Shown: positions 47,633 through 59,137 of the stretch, in pieces
Position numbering within the stretch: the first letter of the stretch is position 1
How the letters are laid out: the number at the start of each line of letters is the position of its first letter
NCBI GenBank assembly: GCA_000827325.1
Contig: KN832870.1
Coordinates: forward strand, 3,534,001-3,598,000
Length of the DNA: 64,000 nucleotides
Origin: Oidiodendron maius Zn
Taxonomy: Eukaryota; Ascomycota; Leotiomycetes; Myxotrichaceae
Reading direction: 5' to 3'
Translations under genes and position numbers: made by a program
The notes under the pieces: generated by a model
Database searches by the model: none
The model's input: the letters and a program-made list of their open reading frames with translations, nothing else
What the model was told of the DNA's origin: nothing

Positions 47633-47987
47633 GGTGTGTGACGTGTGGTTGGCCTCTGAGTGAGTTTCGCACTTGAAGATTTGGCTGCTGGTCTGCGGAG
47701 CGAGACTTTTTCGGGGGTGGAGGTGGTGGTCAGCGGGGCGGGATTCCGCCCGGGAAATTTGGAAGAGCGAACAGAGAGCCAGAGCGATGGGCTGACGTCA
47801 AGAATATCGTCAGGTAGTTAACAGGCCATTGCTACAAATATTCGAGACAGGAGATACTAATTCTGTGTTAAATGCGTGAAAAGAAAGCTGCAGTCAACAT
47901 ATTTTTTGCTCGCTAGTAAACTTCATTTCTCTTCATTAACAAGCAGTATCAAAAGTTAGTTCAAAGAAAAGAGAGGCATTCGTGACA
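47633..47987. promoter_or_regulatory. Divergent promoter region, MRPS16 and NAXE
   Basis: About 355 bp separate the two start codons. The part near MRPS16 is GC-rich; the part near NAXE is AT-rich. No further feature. Confidence 0.5.
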
Positions 47988-49123
47988 ATGGTTCTGAAGG
48001 TAGAGAGAAATCCATCTTACAGCTATTCCCAAGCCATATACTGATATCGATACCTATATAGACGCTCTCTGCCAAAAATGCTGCCGCTCTAGACAAGGAC
48101 CTCATGAGCGTTGGCGCTTTCTCCATCGACCAACTGATGGAGCTCGCTGGGCTTTCGGTCTCTCAAGCTGGTCCATTTCCCATATTTCTATTTGTTTTGC
48201 CCTTTTGCTGAGTGTGGCTTTAGTTTATCGTGTTCATCCTCCAAGTAGAGGACGGAGAATCCTGGTTGCTTGTGGGCCGGGTAATAATGGTCAGTTGAAG
48301 ATCAAACTTGAGATATGGATGCGCAAAAGATGATGCTGAGAATGTTAGGTGGTGATGGACTCGTGGCTGCTAGGCATCTGTGGCATTATGGGTATAAGCC
48401 TACTATTTACTATCCGAAGCAGAGTAAGAATGAGTTGTATCAGGTAAGTTACATGTGTTACAGCTTGCCTTATCTTCTCTCGGCCTACTGCATGGTGAAA
48501 TGCATACACTGAGGAAGTGAGAGCAAGCACCTAGGGAGAGAGACCCAATTTTCATATCGAAGATGGGTTATATTTAACTAACTTGTCTTCAGCGCCTAGC
48601 AACGCAACTAAAGAACCTCAATGTTCCCTTCGCCGATGACTTTCATTCAGCCATAAAAGAATCCGACCACATTGTAGATGCAATATTTGGTTCTCCCCAC
48701 TCCCCGGTCTTAATGTAGTCTTGACTCTAACATCTTACATAGGATTTTCCTTCACTGGTGAGGTCCGCGAACCTTTTCCTGCCGTAATCAAAGCTCTTGA
48801 AGAAACAAAGCTGCCCGTGACCTCTGTCGACGCGCCCTCATCATGGAACATCGAAGATGGCCCACCATCCTCTGGCCCAGGAGCGAAATTTATGCCCACC
48901 ACGCTCGTTAGCTTGACAGCACCAAAACCCTTGGTGAAATGGTTTAGTGGAAGGCACTTTATTGGTGGAAGGTAGGTCTACTTTCAGGAGTGACGAAATA
49001 GTATACTTATGAATTGGTAGATTTGTAAGTCCGGATATTAAGGATAAATATGATCTTGAATTGCCGAATTATGAAGGGATTGATCAGATTGTCGAGGTAG
49101 GAAGTAACCTTGAAAAATTGTAG
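47988..49123 (+). CDS. NAXE: NAD(P)HX epimerase (YjeF N-terminal domain protein)
   Basis: Seven exons: 47988-47999, 48062-48170, 48224-48289, 48349-48443, 48593-48689, 48743-48971 and 49021-49123. They give 236 residues with matching phases. The start [19 protein letters not shown] is split after only four codons. Family motifs are [37 protein letters not shown] (binding of the nucleotide pyrophosphate), [15 protein letters not shown], and [14 protein letters not shown] with the catalytic Asp. [20 protein letters not shown] and the C-terminal [10 protein letters not shown] complete it. The enzyme interconverts R and S forms of hydrated NADH/NADPH so that the dehydratase can repair them. No clear mitochondrial presequence is visible, so a cytosolic location is likely. 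Confidence 0.93.
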
Positions 49124-49323
49124 AAAAGCAGAATAATAAAACATATCAATTCACCATCTTTGGACTCAGAGCTATGACGTGCTTGGAGACAAAAATATAT
49201 TCAAACTTCTCAACGCCAACGACGAGTTTCTATCCCAGGTCCTATAGCATACATTTATGCATCTAAGATATGGTCTTAACCTTCGGTCTATCCAACAGTC
49301 AGGATACAGAATTTTTCCTAATT

Positions 49324-51602
49324 TTAGGACGACGGATAACAAACCTGTTCAAAAAGTACAAGCGCAGTGCCCGCTTTGCAGATGTCCTATACAGAGGTCA
49401 ATATAACAACAGGTAGTGTGCTATAGACGACTTACCCCGGCTTTATGTACAAGCTTAGCAATTACGCCTTTCTGTGGCGACCTTATTACTGTCTCCATCT
49501 TCATGCTCTCAATTCTACCACACTGTCAGTATTTGATGTCTTTAATCTCTAAAGTTCCACTTACACGACCAGTGCTTGATCCTTTTCAACCTCATCGCCT
49601 TCTTTGACCTCGTTCCTCAAAATCTTGCATGGCATAGGCGCCAAGACACTATTTGCTACGTCTTTCAAGCCCAAGGCTTTCTCAAACCAGCTAGGTGGTG
49701 CGCATGTTAACTGAGTTTGCTTGCCACGCTGGAAGAGTGTGATTTTATCCCCATCCGTGATTATTGTGCTTTCGATCCGAGTATGGGGGAAGAATGTGGA
49801 TATCGATGGTGATTTTGGTTCGCATACCACGTTTGCATAGGATGCCTCGATGCCAGATCCTTTCACTTCAATATCGAACATCTTCCGACCAGATTGATTC
49901 ACGGAGACTAGGACTGGTTCAGCATCCCCACCTGCTGCTGAAGATGCGAAGAAGCGGAATTGGCGTTCGTTTTTAGCACCAAATCCAATAGCTTCTCCAT
50001 GCGGACCTTGAATCTCAGTAGTTGACATTGATAACTCCTTGGATAGAAGACCTAATGCCGCTTGCGCAAAGACTTCGGCCTCAATGACTTCTGGGGCGAA
50101 GAGCTCGTCATTATGTTTCTTTATATATCCGGTTTCAACGTCGCCTTTAATAAATGGAGCACTCTCACAAATTTTCTTCAGAAATTCTATGTTTGTACTC
50201 AACCCAACGACTTCGTAGTCTTCTAATGCTGCGTGTAGCTTCCGAATTGCCACTTCGCGGGTGGGCCCGCTCACAATGAGTTTTGCAATCATGCCATCAT
50301 ATGCTGACGAAACTGTGTCGCCTTGGACGAAGCCGGCATCGATACGGACGCTGTCCGATATTTGAGGAGTCTTGAGGTGGATGAGTTTTCCGGAGTCAGG
50401 CATGAAATTTTGATTAGGATTCTCCGCGTAGATGCGAGCTTCAATGGCCCATCCTCGCTCCGAGATCCTTTTCGCAATGGTGTCTTGATCCAGGGGCAGC
50501 GGCTCGCCAGCAGCAACCTTGAACTGCCACGACACGAGATCTTCACCAGTAACCACTTCGGTCACAGGATGCTCGACTTGGAGTCTTGTATTCATTTCCA
50601 TGAAGTAGAACTCGTTCGTATCGTTATCGAATATGACTAGGCCACTTATCAGGTATCACTTCAAGTAACGAGCGAAATGGTCTTACATTCAACGGTTCCA
50701 GCACCTTCATAACCAACTGCCAGAGCTGCCGCCCTTGCCTTCTCCCACAAGTCTTGTCTTATATCTTCTGCCAAGTTTGGTGCCGGTGCTTCCTCTAGAA
50801 TCTTTTGATGTCTTCTCTGTAGACTGCAATCCCGTTCTCCGAGAGCCACAGCATTCCCGTGCTTATCGGCGAAGATCTGCACCTCGATGTGCCTGGGGGT
50901 CGCAATGTACTTCTCAACTAGCATCACATCATCTCCAAAAGAATTTCTCCCCTCGCTCTTTGCGCTTTCTAGGTTGGTCAAGAACTCCGACTCACTCATG
51001 GCGATACGCATACCTTTCCCACCGCCGCCTTTAACTGCCTTCACCATCACGGGGAAGCCAATTTTCTTCGCCTCCTCCAACAAGAACTGTGGATCTTGAT
51101 TTTCTCCGTGATATCCAGGTATACATGGAACCCCAGCTTTAATCATTATATCTTTACTGCGTGACTTGTTTCCCATGGCTTCAATGGCCTTCCATGGCGG
51201 TCCAATGAACACCAACCCCTCTTCCACACATCTCTTCGCAAACGCCGAGTTCTCGCTCAGAAACCCGTAGCCAGGATGTAAAGCCTCGCAGCCTTGCTGC
51301 TTAGCAACAGATATGATCCGTTCTCCATCGAGGTATGCGTTTGGCGCACCGAGGTTCACCGCAAACGGGCTCGAGAGTGCATGTTGTGCATGCGCGTCTG
51401 GTGCAGTGTAGAGCGTTGTGCAGCGGACTCCAAGGGCAGAAGCTGTACGGCCGACTCGGAGAGCTATCTCACCACGGTTGGCTATGAGAACGGAAGTTAT
51501 AGGCGTGGTTTTAGGAGTTGAAGCTGTCGCGGAGAGAGCTCGAGAGGTGTTTGACGTGAGGAGGGATCGGGCGATTGCCCGCGATCTTGAGGTTGGAAGC
51601 AT
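49324..51602 (-). CDS. mccA: 3-methylcrotonyl-CoA carboxylase, biotin-containing alpha subunit
   Basis: Four exons on the minus strand, 51602-50687, 50636-49565, 49514-49436 and 49386-49324, give 709 residues. MLPTSRSRAIARSLLTSNTS looks like a mitochondrial presequence; the frame upstream to 51665 is not needed. The biotin carboxylase domain begins SVLIANRGEIALRVGRTA, has the ATP-grasp loop KAVKGGGGKGMRI and, across the first splice, EFYFMEMNTRLQVEHPVTE. The C-terminal biotinyl domain is split over the last three exons: LAPMPCKILRNEVKEGDEV, then VIESMKMETVIRSP with the biotinylated Lys, then GDICKAGTALVLFEQ. The subunit carries out ATP-dependent carboxylation of biotin in leucine catabolism and pairs with the mccB product next door. 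It faces the same way as mccB, 680 bp downstream of it. Confidence 0.95.
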
Positions 51603-52282
51603 TGGCTTTGATACTACATGGGTCAATTGACCCCTTTCTCGCCCTTTCTCTCTGTATATATTCAAGATGACGGATGTAAGGTTTTCTTACCTTTGCCTAT
51701 GGTCGTCGTCGGTGGCTGCGGTTCACATAAAATGGACCGCGAACAGCCGCTTCCACCCGACGCGGGGTGCCCCAGTCTTCCTCACGAGACATGAAGAAAC
51801 ATCTTCCTAAGGTCCAAATGCTCTGCTAGTTAGCTCGATCGTGCTAATGGGCTGTCTAATATATAGCATAGCCGCATTATATTGTATATTTATCTCCCGA
51901 TGTATCTCATTGCCTGTGGTGTCCTTGTGCTTTGCTGCTTCGAAATATCACCCCGCCCCCCACACTTTCCTCGGGGGCCGGTGGGGGGGGGGGTTGTCTT
52001 GTCATCGGGCTAAAATCAACTCTCTATGAGGATGCTGGAGGGTTTACTCGGCTGTACCTGAATAGTGGCATTTGTGATATTTTACGGCACATTCCTTCCG
52101 AATTTGGGCTACATCAGATAAATATATCATAGTCATATTAAATGGGTATTATTTTCGGTGCTAGGAATATTAGAGAATCGATATATTCGACAAATGTTGC
52201 AAACTAGCTGCAATTAGAAAGGCACAAGACGGAAGACTCAATAATACAGTTGCAACTTGTCTATCTAAAGTATTTGCAAGCT
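51603..52282. promoter_or_regulatory. mccA promoter region with C-tract/G-tract hairpin
   Basis: About 680 bp between the mccB stop and the mccA start, both on the minus strand. It should hold the mccB 3' UTR and mccA promoter. At 51951-51963 the plus strand reads CCCCGCCCCCCAC and at 51981-51993 GTG followed by ten more G (an 11-G run from 51983). The two can pair over 13 bp with one mismatch around a 17-base loop. No gene is present. Confidence 0.55.
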
Positions 52283-54156
52283 CTACATTCTGAAAACCCC
52301 GAATTTCGTCTCAGATACTTCATTCTTGCCTCCCAGCGCGGCCATCAGACTTAACCCTAGCACGCGTCGAGTCTGACTCGGTAGAATAACGCCGTCGTCC
52401 TATAGTAATTTAGCAATAACCCCTCTACTATAGACCAAAGACTTACCCATATTCTCGCGGAGGAGTAGACGGCTTCACTCTCCCTCTCAATTCTGGCTTT
52501 CAGTTCCGGGTCTACAGATTTACCAACAGTCTCCATGACTGCAGTCAACTGCTCACTGCCCATAACGCCGATCTTTGCATTTGGCCACATGAATAGGAAT
52601 CTTGGCGAATAGCCCCGTCCGCACATGCCATAATTTCCTGCCCCATTGCTGGCGCCAACCACGACTGTAAATTTCGGTACATCAGCACAAGCAACGGCAG
52701 TAACCAATTTGGCACCGTTTTTGGCGATGCCTTCGCGCTCTGCATCCGTGCCAACCATAAAACCACTGATATTCTGGAGGAATATCAAAGGTATCTTCCG
52801 CTGAGCACAGAGCTCAATAAAATGGGCTCCTTTAAGTGAGGATGAACTGAAAAGAATTCCGTTGTTCGCCACTATACCAACTTTGTGGCCGTAAATGTGG
52901 GCAAACCCAGTAACAAGGGAGCTGCCATAGTCACGCTTGAACTCAGAAAAGACACTTCCATCAACAATGCGTGCAATAACCTCATGAATCGGCAATGGGC
53001 GACGTAAGTTTGTACTGGCAATACCAACAAGCTCTTCTGGATCGTGGAGAGGCTCTTCGTAGGCGGTAGGAGGAGGGAATCGCTTCTTTGGCCAATTGAG
53101 ATTGCTAACAGACCGTCGAGCAAGAACAATGGCATGCGCATCATCCACTGCAAGGTAGTCTGTCACTCCAGAGACCGATGTATGCATCTTTCCTCCTCCC
53201 AAATCCTCCGCGCTCACCTCCTCACCGGTGGCAGCCTTCACCAGCGGTGGCCCAGCCAAAAAGATGTGCCCTTGACCATCAACTATTATGCTCTCGTCAG
53301 ACATTGCTGGCATGTATGCACCGCCCGCAGTACACGGGCCCATAACTACTGCTATTTGAGGTATGCCCTTTGAACTCATTCTAGCTTGGTTGTAGAATAT
53401 GCGGCCAAAACTGGATCCAAAATTAGCCAAGAGCTACAGGCTATATCTCTGGAATTATGGGGGAGACTCACTGATTTCGATCGGGGAAGACATCTGCTTG
53501 GTGTGGAAGATTGGCACCGCCCGAATCAACGAGATAAACACATCTGTCAAATTTATGTCAGTTCTTTCCTGGGTAGCGAGACATGGGAAGTTGACCTACG
53601 GCAGTTTGTTCTCCTCCGCAATTTCCTGGGCTCTCAAATGCTTTTTGACAGTAATTGGGTAATATGTACCTCCTTTCACTGTGCTATCATTCGCAATAAT
53701 CATGCAAGTAACCCCCTCCACGACGCCAATTCCAGATATGATGCCACCTGCAGGCACTTCCGCCTCAGGATATACATCGTGCCCCGCAAGGGTGGAAAGC
53801 TCTAAGAAGGAAGTTCCAGGATCAATTAATGCCGCAACTCGATCACGCGGTAGCATCTTCTTTCTCTCTAGATGCTTCTGCCGTGCCTTTGGAGGCCCTC
53901 CTTGGTGTACCCTCTTGGTCAACGCCTCTAATTTTGATATGACTTCACCCATCTGCCTTGCATTTTCCTTGTATTCATCGCTCGACGGGTCGACAATTGT
54001 GGGCAGGACGGATATCGCGCTGGCTTGGTTTTGGGGGCAATGCGTTGCAATACTCCGCGAGGCTAATGGGATAGAGGGGAGAGGAGCACGAGAGTTAGAA
54101 CTCAAGAGACGCCGTGAGAGCCTCAATGCCCCTTTTGAAGCTCGGATTGATGACAT
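52283..54156 (-). CDS. mccB: 3-methylcrotonyl-CoA carboxylase, carboxyltransferase beta subunit
   Basis: Four exons on the minus strand, 54156-53600, 53543-53472, 53410-52447 and 52399-52283, give 569 residues. The first ~50 residues, beginning [20 protein letters not shown], fit a mitochondrial presequence. Core motifs are [19 protein letters not shown], then [20 protein letters not shown] spread over a 72-nt exon, [16 protein letters not shown] across a splice, [18 protein letters not shown], and [15 protein letters not shown]. The end [15 protein letters not shown] is typical. This subunit transfers the carboxyl group from biotin to 3-methylcrotonyl-CoA, giving 3-methylglutaconyl-CoA. It is divergent from the isovaleryl-CoA dehydrogenase gene, which makes its substrate. 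Confidence 0.95.
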
Positions 54157-54398
54157 GGTAGCAGGTGACAAAGCTGCAGTTGCAGCAGAAGAATTAGCTG
54201 ACCTTTTACATTAAAATGGCTGGTTGTTGACTGTAGGTGAAGTTCGTCGTGTTTGTGCCGGATGTCCATGGTGAGCGGAAAGGAGCGGCTTTAGAACGGG
54301 AGCCGGGTAAGGCGGGGAGCTCCAGTGCAGGAAATGCCTATGGCTACGGGTATACATACCGAACACTAATCCCCACGGATTACAACTGTTGGAGCATC
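54157..54398. promoter_or_regulatory. Bidirectional promoter of mccB and isovaleryl-CoA dehydrogenase
   Basis: Only 242 bp separate the two start codons, so both transcripts must start here. The direct repeat GAGCGG occurs at 54273-54278 and 54283-54288, exactly 10 bp apart. CGG triplets of the sort bound by Zn2Cys6 regulators also occur nearby (for example CCGG at 54259-54262). Binding is not shown by sequence alone. Confidence 0.6.
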
Positions 54399-55789
54399 AT
54401 GTCTGCCATACGGAGTCTTCGATCAATTGCAGCCCGGCCTGCAGCCCGCGGCATATTCAGACCACAATTTTCATTGTCAACTTTCCAGCACCGAAATGCG
54501 TCGTCCAAACACCCCAAAGGCTTCGAAGCCCCAACGTCAGAAGACCTTCAAGAGCTGCGGGAGCGCGTGCAAGAATTCACACGTAGAGAAATAACGGAGG
54601 AAGTTGCGGCAAAGACCGACAAGTCCAACTCCTTTCCAAATGATATGTGGCAGAAACTAGGAGACGCTGGGTTCCTGGGAATAACGGCAGACGAAGATGT
54701 CGGTGGACTGGGCATGGGATACCAAGCCCATTGCGTGGTTATGGAAGAGATATCGAGGTATTTTGAAACATATTCAAACAATTCCGGTATCATATACTCA
54801 CTAGCAATACTAGAGCGAGTGGGTCAATTGGTCTAAGTTACGCTGCGCATTCTCAACTGTGCGTCAATCAGCTGCAACTGAATGGCACGCTGGAACAGAA
54901 AATGAAGTATCTTCCAGGGCTGATAGCTGGAACGAAGGTTGGCGCTCTGGCTATGTCTGAGAGTGGGTCTGGGAGTGATGTTGTCAGCATGAAGACCAGC
55001 GCAAAAGCCGTTGATGGCGGGTACATCATTAACGGTACCAAGATGTGGATCACAAACGGACCGGATGCTTCCTTCGTTGTGGTGTATGCAAAGACTGAGC
55101 CAGATAAGGGATCTAAGGGCATTACCGCATTCATTGTAGAGAAGGAATTCGAGGGGTTCAGCTGCGCTAGAAAACTCGACAAGATGGGAATGCGGGGAAG
55201 TAACACCGGAGAACTGGTCTTCGATGGAGTATTCGTGCCGAAAGAGAATGTCCTAGGCGAGATTAATCGAGGAGTCAAAGTTCTCATGGAGGGGCTTGAT
55301 ATTGAACGCCTAGTTCTGAGTGCTGGGCCGCTGGGGATCATGCAAGCAGCTCTCGACGTTGCCCTACCTTTCACCCACCAGAGGAAGCAGTTTGGAGCGC
55401 CAATTGCACACAACCAGCTTGTTCAAGGCAAACTTGCGGACATGTATACCAAGTTGCAGGCGGCAAAGTCGTACACATATGCCACTGCAAAACAGGTAGA
55501 TGAGTTCGGACAAATACGCACGCAAGATTGTGCTGGTGCTATTCTTTATTCAGCAGAACGGGCTACTGAATGCGCGCTGGATTGCATACAGCTGCTCGGT
55601 GGGATGGGATATGTCGAGGAGATGCCAGCTTCTAGACTTCTTCGAGAGTAAGTTCTCTGAAAATGCAGATAACTTTTGCTAATTCCATATAGCGCTAAGC
55701 TTTATGAAATTGGGGCTGGAACGAGTGAAGTAAGACGCATCGTCTTGGGGAGAGCATTTAACAAGGAGTATAGCGGCTATGCATCATAA
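54399..55789 (+). CDS. ivdA: Isovaleryl-CoA dehydrogenase (mitochondrial acyl-CoA dehydrogenase)
   Basis: Three exons, 54399-54757, 54814-55647 and 55693-55789, give 429 residues. The N-terminus [20 protein letters not shown] is rich in R and A and free of acidic residues, a clear mitochondrial presequence. The fold is complete: [20 protein letters not shown], then [18 protein letters not shown] across the first splice, the acyl-CoA dehydrogenase signature [26 protein letters not shown] and [20 protein letters not shown]. The segment [15 protein letters not shown] carries the Glu that serves as catalytic base in isovaleryl-CoA dehydrogenases. The enzyme is an FAD homotetramer passing electrons to ETF. 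Its position beside mccA and mccB supports leucine rather than another branched or straight chain acyl-CoA. Confidence 0.95.
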
Positions 55790-56439
55790 ATTTGTAATAC
55801 TGTATCCTATATCATATCGAACAAAGCCATAGACAACTTTCCACGGGTCCGGAATTAGAGGGCAGTTTATCCTATGTATTAAGTACCTGTCTATTGTTCA
55901 CAGAGATTCGACATGGCGGTTATGCCAACAGTATAGTACAGCCATAGCCTTACCTATGTCTGGCACAGATCTCAATTCGCTTATACGAGAAGTCACTAGA
56001 GAGCAATATATTAAAAACGGTCGTTGAGAGATGCATTCATGATCCAGAAGCTAACTAATGTTCGAAACGTACAATCTAGGCAAGTTCCGAAAAGCCATCC
56101 TCGCGCCAATAGTGTGTAGCCCCGAAAACACCGTGGCCGACTTAATCCATCTGCCGGACCTTATGCAATACAGAGCGGAGTGATAATCGTGGCGGTAATA
56201 AGGGGCAAAATCGTGCTCTGGTGGTACGCCAATGATGCTTATTCAACGCTTATGCAATGTCGAAGAATGGGAAAAGACACAAAAGAAACCTGATGAAGGA
56301 TGACAGAGTTATCTGGTAACATACAGGGCGAAGTATGAACTCCAGGGAAACTTGAGGAAACCTCCAAAACAATTGGCAGTCTGCTTAATCTGCTTGCTGG
56401 CAGAGTATATCAAACAGTATTTCCTCCTTCGGTCCAACC
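55790..56439. other. Convergent 3' spacer
   Basis: About 650 bp between the isovaleryl-CoA dehydrogenase stop (+) and the stop of the Cys-motif protein (-). No gene or repeat seen. Confidence 0.5.
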
Positions 56440-58079
56440 TTACGACACTGGTATGGCATTATTAGCGATCTCCTTGTTAGTTGCCGCTCCAAGGTCGGGA
56501 GGAATGTGATCCTGCTTGGGAGCCATCCGTATTCCGGTGGGAGATGGAGGGGCATCATCTTGAGTATAGTCGTCGTCGTATTCGTCCTCATAGTAATCCT
56601 CGCTTTGCGTATCCTGGCTCTGGCTCTGGCTAGGATTCATTGAGACAGGTTGCTGAGTGCGTTGTGCCTGCCTGTCTTGAGCAGCGGGGTTCGATTTCGA
56701 AGCCGCCTTGCTGCCTTTCTTGCCCTTTCTCCCTTTCATTTTTGCTTTCTCTAGCAGTCTCCTTCTCTCTGCCTCTTGCTTCCTAGCATTCCTGTCCTTG
56801 ATTTCGTATTGCTTGATCAGCGCCACAGGAGGGGTGCCAAAAATTTGCTCGTACTCGCAGAACTCGCAAGTCCATTGATCTTCCTTTGGAATGGGGTGAT
56901 GGTCGTTCCTCCATTTCTGTTGTTCGCGTCGCTGGCGAGCAGCGATGAGATATTCGTTACCTGCCCTACGACGCGACTTCTTCGGCGGAGCGGTTTGAGC
57001 CGCAGCCTGCTTTTGTGGGGTTGGTACCGCAGGGGAGTTTGAAATGCCTTGCTTTGCTTGGGAGGTGGCGGACGGAGCGTTGAGGTTAGGTGGTATACTC
57101 GGACTGGTCTGAGTCGTATGCAATAAGTGCCTAGATGGGCTCATATTGATCGAACTAGTCGGTCCTGGCCATGGAATCGTACCAGGTACTTGAGAGTCGC
57201 AGGTAAAAGTGAATTGGGTTGATGCTGGGCTTGTTTTCTTGGATGCTTGTTGTTGTAGAATGCTGACGTTCTCCTGGCCTCGAGACGGAGTGATTGGAAA
57301 CTTCTCAGCATTGGCAGATGCAATCGATTCCGATATTATCCCGGTGCTTTCACCTATAGCATATTATTAGTGAATACTCCTTATCGTGCTATAGTACACC
57401 TACCAGTTGAGGCCCACGGAGATTGTCGTTGTTTGCTCGAACGTCCATTACCCCAATTACTTGTAGCGTCTGATAGTGTTCCCAAAGGGCTCCTGCCGTT
57501 TCGCACACGGCCGTACCTTCCACGCCCTGGCCCAGATATACCCTGACCAATTCCTGGACTGTGATATGAACCTATTCCATTGCCGACTTCATCATTTAAG
57601 TCATCCGGGCCAGATATCCCCATACCAGCTAAATCACTGGATAAATGTACTCCAGTCAGACTTGAGTCCCCAGGCGTTGGGATCTTCCGCTTCTTTTTGT
57701 TATTGGTGTTTTCAAAGGAATCATAGCCGTCGACAGATGAAGCCGCAGAGGTCGGAAGTGGTGCCGAGGGTCTGGAGTATATCCGACCCCCATATGCCTG
57801 CTCATCATCATCACTGTCAACTGTATCCCCGTTCCGTCTAGAAATGTAGTTCCGCTCGACTTCATCCACTCTCTTTCGTTCAGCGGGATGCTGAGACTCG
57901 GTCACTGCACTTGCTCCCGCATCTTCTCGAGGATTGTATCCATAGTAGAACAGTGGTGTTGTTGTTTTAGGAGCAGGAGGATACTTTATCGACTGGGCGA
58001 TGTCTGGAGGTATCCGATCACGAAGGGGTCTTTTAGGTAGTGGTCGGATAGGTCGATCCGGGAAAGGGGGAGAAGACAT
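56440..58079 (-). CDS. Uncharacterised fungal protein with a WxCxxC motif
   Basis: Two exons on the minus strand, 58079-57404 and 57353-56440, flank a 50-nt intron (GTAGGT...CTATAG) and give 529 residues. The frame is open upstream and an ATG at 58121 would add 14 residues. The N-terminus MSSPPFPDRPIRPLPKRPLR leads into SIKYPPAPKTTTPLFYYGYN. Long disordered stretches rich in S, G, P and N follow. A conserved-looking C-terminal block starts at RRAGNEYLIAARQRREQQKW and continues PIPKEDQWTCEFCEYEQIFG, with two Cys spaced as in a zinc knuckle, then a K/R-rich helix (RRRLLEKAKMKGRKGKK) suited to nuclear localisation. The tail is acidic with YYEDEYDDDYTQDD. I do not recognise a functional family; a single CxxC is not enough for a zinc site unless it dimerises. 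Confidence 0.78.
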
Positions 58080-59137
58080 ATTCTGCGGTTGTTTAGGGGA
58101 AATAGCCTGAAGAAGTTCCAAATGCCTGATATCAGCTAATGCTCTGGAAGTATTGGTATTGATGTCAGGTAATAGTGGACGAGGGTTATTTCACTCTGGA
58201 TCCCAGGGCCAGAAATGAATATATATGTGGGCGGAATGGGAGTGGAGAGTTGGCATACTCATCACTGACATGAAATACAGTACGATGGAGTGCCCTGCCG
58301 GCCCCTCACAAGCCTTGCGGGTGTCGATGGTAGAGAATCGATCAGAATGGTGGTTGAAATATTCAAAGATGGTCCCTAATGTTCTCCTATCCAGGGGACG
58401 AATCAGTGAAAATTCTAAGGGTATGGCTGCACCTGATATCCTCCCTCCGTACCCTCTTGTTCTTGCAATGATGCGGTATACCAAAATATATTCCCTCGTC
58501 TTGAATGAGAGAAATAGAAGCATGGATCATACCTCTCCGTTGATTGCTCAGCATTCAAGTTGGCACTGGGCACGAACAATCCACTTCTGGGCGTCCCACG
58601 GTTCCACCAAACAGCAAAGCAAGGAAAAGGGAGGCAAGGCAAAGAAAGAAAGGCTCGAAGTTGTATGCAATACCGCAATGCACTGGACTGGTGACGGGAC
58701 TCTTGGTGGGAGGTTGTGGGTGTACTGCTTTAAGGTACTCCAGTGCGTCCCGATTGCGTTTAGCTTTTTGCTGGCATTCCCCACGTGACTAAAGAGTATA
58801 CCGGGCGGGGGCAACTGGCTAGAGAAGCTCGAGGATGCTATGAGGAATAATTTCTACACCCACCGCCATGACAATCCACTACTCTCCCTCTTTTTGCTCG
58901 CAGGTCGCGAATTGCCGCAGGTCTCTCTAGCATTGCCGAGTCTAGAGTGGCTTGGGAGATCCTTTTCTTTCTTTGGAGTCATTCCTATAAGCCGGGTTGA
59001 TCGAGTGCCTTTCTCACCTTCCTCGACGAAGCTACACTCGTCTCAATTCGAAACCCCTTCAGAATACAAGCACTTAGTATTGCGTCTAGATGAATACGAG
59101 CGCAGACACGATCCATATAAGTCGGATTGCCCCAAGG
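58080..59137. other. Divergent intergenic region before the PHD protein gene
   Basis: About 1.06 kb between two divergent starts. A plus-strand frame at 58225-58788 (187 codons) and minus frames opposite it lack any known domain. The region must contain both promoters; plus-strand pyrimidine-rich sequence is seen near 58855-58920. No gene was called. Confidence 0.45.

Noticed and set aside
58225-58788. 187-codon plus-strand frame between two divergent genes
   Set aside because: It overlaps the presumed promoter of the minus-strand gene, has no domain, and the opposite strand has equally long frames.
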